A DNA stretch of 10,554 nt from Acidobacteriota bacterium (GTDB lineage: Bacteria; Acidobacteriota; Terriglobia; Terriglobales; Acidobacteriaceae), in contig JAJXZK010000211.1 in the NCBI GenBank assembly GCA_021780095.1, forward strand, positions 1 through 10,554. Reading direction: 5' to 3'. Under the pieces are notes generated by a model that saw nothing but the letters and a program-made list of their open reading frames with translations, was not told the origin of the DNA and searched no databases. Positions 7,659-10,554 of this stretch are shown here, one piece after another (position 1 is the stretch's first letter; each line of letters starts with the position of its first letter). The translations under genes were made by a program, and so were the position numbers.

Positions 7659-7664
7659 ATTGTA
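7659..7664 (-). promoter_or_regulatory. Candidate -10 box for queF
   Basis: On the minus strand TACAAT (five of six matches to TATAAT) ends eight bases before the preferred ATG at 7650. Transcription would then begin at or within a base or two of the start codon, giving a leaderless mRNA. This agrees with the absence of any purine-rich ribosome-binding site before that ATG. No good -35 is visible. If the real start were further upstream, for example ATG 7704, this box would lie inside the gene. Confidence 0.3.
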
Positions 7665-7750
7665 CGAAAGTCAGTGGCCGAATCCGGCTACTCTCTGCCC
7701 CCATTCGCACCGCAGCAACCGGATCTACATCCGCCCTCTTCTGTAGCCCG

Positions 7751-7777
7751 CCCGGTACCACCGGGATAACGTTTATC
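7751..7777. repeat. Two abutting inverted repeats between queF and the efflux adaptor
   Basis: CCCGGT-ACC-ACCGGG (7751-7765) and GATAA-CGT-TTATC (7765-7777) are both perfect and share the base at 7765. They lie in the 215-base divergent gap 7651-7865, upstream of the candidate adaptor -10 (TATACT, 7812-7817). Neither has a U-tract, and a terminator is not expected between divergent genes, so an operator or activator site is the more natural reading. Which regulator would bind is unknown. Confidence 0.3.
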
Positions 7778-7811
7778 TCTTTGAATCCGAAGACTCCAGA
7801 CCAACGTCTTA

Positions 7812-7854
7812 TATACTGTTTCTTCTAAGAGATACCAAGATCTGACTAGGTATC
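7812..7854 (+). promoter_or_regulatory. Candidate promoter (-10) and operator-like dyad for the efflux cluster
   Basis: TATACT at 7812-7817 is a five-of-six -10 match without a clear -35. Just downstream, GATACC (7831-7836) and GGTATC (7849-7854) form a perfect six-base inverted repeat with a 12-base centre. A near-direct repeat, TACCAAGATC (7833-7842) and TATCAAGATC (7851-7860), overlaps it. Transcription would begin near 7824, so the dyad would sit in the 5' leader, a common place for a repressor roadblock. The adaptor ATG at 7866 follows, with only a distant AGG as ribosome-binding site. The arrangement is seen directly; the regulatory role is inferred. Confidence 0.3.
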
Positions 7855-7865
7855 AAGATCACTCT

Positions 7866-9113
7866 ATGGCCTCTCCGTCACCACAAGATGCGTCGCAAAA
7901 AAAACGTAATTTCTGGGTCATGTTTGCCTTGGCCCTGCTGGCGGCAGCCATCCTTTTGCGCTACTCCAGCCGCGACGCAATTCAGGTCAGAATGGGGACG
8001 GCGGAGATTGGTGAACTGGTCACCACCTTGCCAACGAACGGCGTCGTCCAACCCACTCACAATTTTGCAGCCTACAGCCCTCTTCCTGGAACGGTGAAAG
8101 CCGTGTATGTCCACGAGGGCGAAAAAGTTCCCAAGGGCCAGCTTCTGATTTCGCTCGATGACACTGCAGCTCGTACCCAGGTGGCCGCTGCGCTGGCGGC
8201 CGTTCGCGGCGCAGAGGCCCAATTGGAGGCGCTGCGCAAGGGGGGCACCCGCCACGAGCAGATCACCATGACCAGCGATATCGACAAGGCTAAGGCTGCC
8301 AGAACTCAGCAGGCGGCGAACCTGGCCACACTGGAGAAATTGCACCAGCAAGGTGCAGCTTCCACCAGCGAAATTGACGCGGCGCGCCGCGCGCTCGCCG
8401 ACGATGATGCCGGGTTGCAAGCCCTGGGCCAGCAACAGACGCAGGGATATTCTCCCATCGACTTGCAGCACGCCACCGCGAACGTAGCCAATGCGCAAGC
8501 TGCCTACGCCTCGGCGCTCGACACGCTTCAGAAGGAAAATGTCCGCGCTCCCATTACCGGAACGGTCTACTCGGTATCCACGCGAACCAGCGATTTTGTT
8601 CCGGGTGGTTTTCAGCTATTGCAAATGGCGGACCTGAAGCAGATTCAGGTGCATGCCTATTTCGACGAGCCGGAAATCGGAAAACTGGCCGTCGGCGAAT
8701 CGGTCACAATCGTGTGGGCCGCGCTTCCGAATCGAGTCTGGCATGGGCACGTCATTCGCACCCCCTCCACCATCATTACCTATGGCACTCGCAATGTCGG
8801 CGAAGCGCTTGTCTCTGTCGACGACGCGGACGAAACTCTGTTGCCGAACACCAATGTCACCATTACGGTGGTCTTGAAAGACCTGAAGAATGTCCTGCTC
8901 ATTCCGCGCGAGGCCCTGCGAATCGACGACAAGGGAGACTATGTCTACGGGGTTGTCAACGGTCACCTCAAGCGGATGAATGTCACCATTGGCGCACTGA
9001 ATCTAATGAAAGTCCAAATCGTTACCGGCCTGCGCCCCGGAGATGTTGTGGCCCTCTCCGCTGTCGATGGTTCAAACCTGCAAAGCGGCCAGGCCGTGGT
9101 CCGCGCGGAATAG
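7866..9113 (+). CDS. Efflux periplasmic adaptor subunit (HlyD/RND-MFP family)
   Basis: A membrane-fusion protein of 415 residues that would bridge an inner-membrane pump to a TolC-type channel. It has a short cytoplasmic N-terminus (QKKR at 11-14) and one membrane anchor at about 16-32. The first half of the lipoyl/barrel-sandwich domain is at 66-100 (GTVKAVYVHEGEKVPKGQLL), followed by an alpha-hairpin rich in Ala, Gln, Leu and Glu at about 101-222 for contact with the outer-membrane channel. The second lipoyl half is at 224-257 (NVRAPITGTVYSV). A beta-barrel spans about 258-338 (VHAYFDEPEIGKLAVGESV) and a membrane-proximal domain runs to the end (LLIPREALRI, then GLRPGDVV). The overall style fits MacA-like ABC adaptors or RND adaptors equally well. 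The TPR gene starts three bases after the stop. An A8 run (7897-7904) lies early in the frame. Confidence 0.92.
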   Translation: MASPSPQDASQKKRNFWVMFALALLAAAILLRYSSRDAIQVRMGTAEIGELVTTLPTNGVVQPTHNFAAYSPLPGTVKAVYVHEGEKVPKGQLLISLDDTAARTQVAAALAAVRGAEAQLEALRKGGTRHEQITMTSDIDKAKAARTQQAANLATLEKLHQQGAASTSEIDAARRALADDDAGLQALGQQQTQGYSPIDLQHATANVANAQAAYASALDTLQKENVRAPITGTVYSVSTRTSDFVPGGFQLLQMADLKQIQVHAYFDEPEIGKLAVGESVTIVWAALPNRVWHGHVIRTPSTIITYGTRNVGEALVSVDDADETLLPNTNVTITVVLKDLKNVLLIPREALRIDDKGDYVYGVVNGHLKRMNVTIGALNLMKVQIVTGLRPGDVVALSAVDGSNLQSGQAVVRAE

Positions 9114-9116
9114 CGT

Positions 9117-10139
9117 ATGCGATTTCTGGCACGATCGAAGCATCTGCGCTGCATCCTTTCGCTCGCAACCTTGCTGATTTGCGGCGCTGCGATCGGCATC
9201 GCCATGGAGCCCGACCGTACCTCTCCACACTTCAACCGCCCCGAGGGTGAGCGCTCCATTCTCCAGTATTTGAACAGTGGGCATGCCAACGACGCCATCG
9301 CTCTGCTGCAACGGGACTTGTCAAAAAATTCCGTAAACGCCGCCGATCACGATCTGCTCTGCCGCGTTTACATCCAGGAAGAACTGTGGGCGCAGGCGGA
9401 ACAAGAGTGCAATCGCGCGGCGGAGTTAGAGCCCGACAACAGCCGCTATCATCAATGGCTCGGTCGAGCCTACGGAGGCGCGGCCGCGCACGCATCCCTC
9501 ACCAGCGCTTACTCGCTCGCGAAGAAAGTCCACATCGAATTCGAAACGGCGGTTCGCCTCGACCCTACGAATGAGTCGGCGCTCTCCGACCTGGGAGAGT
9601 ACCTGGTGGATGTTCCGCGAATCTTAGGCGGCGGAACTGCCCACGCCGAGGAGATTGCGCGGCAACTCCAGCCACTGAACGCAGCTCGTTACCATGCACT
9701 ACAGGCCAAAATCGACGCAAAGAAATCGGATGACTCGAGCGCGGAACAGCAGTGGAAGCTGGCTATCCAGAGTTCGTCCTACCCGGCGAATGAATGGATG
9801 GAACTGGCCGCGTTCTACGCCGAGCGGAATAATTTCCCGGCAATGCAGCAGGCGATTCAAAGCGGAATCGCCGTGGATACAGGCAAAGGTCCGGCGCTGG
9901 TGCAAGGGGCTACGCTACTGATCGAGAAGCATCAAGATTCAGCGCAGGCGGAGGAAATGCTGCGACAGTACCTGGCTTCTCACCAGCAATCGGAGGATGC
10001 GCCCGCATTCCAGGTGCATGTTCAGTTGGCGAAACTGCTGGCCGCCTGCGGCGACAAGGCGGAAGCGGCGAAGGAACTTGCGGCGGCACGGGCGCTGGCC
10101 GGGGACTATGAACCGGCGCAACAGGCGCTACGCGGATGA
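9117..10139 (+). CDS. Exported tetratricopeptide-repeat protein within the efflux cluster
   Basis: A 340-residue protein with an N-terminal export signal (basic RSKHLR, hydrophobic ILSLATLLICGAAIGIA, likely cleavage after A29). It is followed by helical TPR-type repeats: one at about 74-107 (AEQECNRAAELEPDN), a longer one at about 111-152 (WLGRAYGGAAAH, then FETAVRLDPTN), and degenerate repeats to the C-terminus (AEEMLRQYLASHQ, then KAEAAKELAAARALAG). A loop with GGG at 171-173 follows DVPRIL. C22 lacks a lipobox, so a soluble periplasmic protein or one held by an uncleaved anchor is likely. The start lies three bases after the adaptor stop, with GGAA six bases before the ATG, so translation is probably coupled. 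By position it may be an accessory or assembly factor of the pump. This is inference; TPRs only indicate protein-protein contact. Confidence 0.85.
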   Translation: MRFLARSKHLRCILSLATLLICGAAIGIAMEPDRTSPHFNRPEGERSILQYLNSGHANDAIALLQRDLSKNSVNAADHDLLCRVYIQEELWAQAEQECNRAAELEPDNSRYHQWLGRAYGGAAAHASLTSAYSLAKKVHIEFETAVRLDPTNESALSDLGEYLVDVPRILGGGTAHAEEIARQLQPLNAARYHALQAKIDAKKSDDSSAEQQWKLAIQSSSYPANEWMELAAFYAERNNFPAMQQAIQSGIAVDTGKGPALVQGATLLIEKHQDSAQAEEMLRQYLASHQQSEDAPAFQVHVQLAKLLAACGDKAEAAKELAAARALAGDYEPAQQALRG

Positions 10140-10216
10140 AGCGGCCTTTACATTCTCCGCATGCAATCTCCACTGACAGAAATAGGGCCTGCCAGCGCCG
10201 TTTAGAATCAGACGGG

Positions 10217-10554
10217 ATGGATATCCTCCGATTGAATTCGCGAACCGGCAGGAGCAATCGCCAGTTGAAACACATCCTCGCGTTTCTGGCATTGGCAATT
10301 TCCCCCACCGTGGCCGGCTATGCCCAGCGCACGGATGCGCTACTGCCGAATGCTCCACGCCCGACTGCGGTGCTTTCCAATTCCACAACCCCTTCGTATC
10401 GACCGAAGGCTGGCGAATCGCTGGCTATGTCGCGTCCCCATCGGCCTCTCTCCGACTGGGCGGCCATAGACGCATCGGCAGTCGGAGATGTCTCTCTCTA
10501 CACCATCGTCGATCTGGCCCTGCACAACAGCCACGCTGTGCATGTCGCGGAAGC
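10217..10554 (+). CDS. TolC-family outer-membrane efflux protein, N-terminal part (cut by window edge)
   Basis: The open frame runs to the window end (112 complete codons). It shows a signal peptide (KHILAFLALAISPTVAGYA, then Q), a proline-rich linker at about 41-80 (LLPNAPRPTAV), and then YTIVDLALHNSHAVHVAEA at 95 onward. That last stretch matches the opening helix of TolC-family outer-membrane factors, where a VDLALxxN-type motif is usual. The protein would form the trimeric outer-membrane exit duct for the adaptor encoded upstream. The start is uncertain. ATG 10217 has little ribosome-binding site, whereas TTG 10265 follows AGGAG (10250-10254) by ten bases and would give a compact, standard signal peptide (MKHILAFLALAIS). 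The gene lies 77 bases after the TPR gene. TAGAAT (10203-10208) could be a -10. Confidence 0.75.
   Translation, partial: MDILRLNSRTGRSNRQLKHILAFLALAISPTVAGYAQRTDALLPNAPRPTAVLSNSTTPSYRPKAGESLAMSRPHRPLSDWAAIDASAVGDVSLYTIVDLALHNSHAVHVAE

Noticed and set aside
7651..7761. N-terminal extension of QueF starting at 7761
   Set aside because: The added 37 residues have no similarity to the QueF fold that I recognise. Short-form QueF proteins start close to residue M38 of the extended frame, and a -10-like box lies within the extension.
10161..10205. Fourteen-codon open frame (MQSPLTEIGPASAV) before the TolC-family gene, a possible leader peptide
   Set aside because: It has no ribosome-binding site, no run of regulatory codons and no attenuator hairpin nearby; frames this short are expected by chance.
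1..10554. CRISPR arrays, tRNA or rRNA genes, transposases, phage genes or toxin-antitoxin pairs
   Set aside because: No regularly spaced repeats, cloverleaf-like sequence or matching protein motifs were seen on either strand; nearly all of the window is taken up by the listed genes, and no gap exceeds about 215 bases.

Overview
The window is about 60% GC by eye, densely coded on both strands, and contains only chromosomal-type genes. No mobile element, CRISPR array, tRNA or rRNA is visible. Gene content and protein style suggest an Acidobacteriota-like Gram-negative soil bacterium. The clues are a lysyl-tRNA synthetase with the [20 protein letters not shown] style, a HlyD/TolC-type efflux set, and a secreted TPR protein. 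This placement is inference from protein style, not from a marker gene.

Layout from left to right. At the left edge (minus strand) is the start of an unidentified gene, preceded by a CxxC thioredoxin/peroxiredoxin-like protein; the two are probably co-transcribed leftwards. Divergent from them, a plus-strand pair encodes class II lysyl-tRNA synthetase (lysS) and, 23 bases later, a PLP-dependent group II amino-acid decarboxylase. A small secreted OB-fold protein follows, apparently with its own promoter. It ends six bases from the convergent end of a minus-strand pair: a Spinster-like MFS transporter followed by a membrane-anchored family-2 glycosyltransferase. Upstream of that pair, also on the minus strand, is queF (preQ0 reductase of queuosine synthesis), probably leaderless and followed by a terminator-like hairpin.

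From 7866 to the right edge runs a plus-strand cluster: a periplasmic adaptor (HlyD/RND-MFP family), a signal-peptide TPR protein starting three bases after it, and the N-terminus of a TolC-family outer-membrane channel cut by the window end. Together they look like the periplasmic and outer-membrane parts of a tripartite efflux pump whose inner-membrane engine would lie beyond the window. The 215-base gap between queF and the adaptor carries three perfect inverted repeats, which suggests local transcriptional control.

No clearly new system is proven here. The most interesting items are the TPR protein inside the efflux cluster, the inverted repeats in front of it, the extra roughly 40 residues in LysS, the lysS-decarboxylase pairing, and the Spinster-transporter/glycosyltransferase pair.
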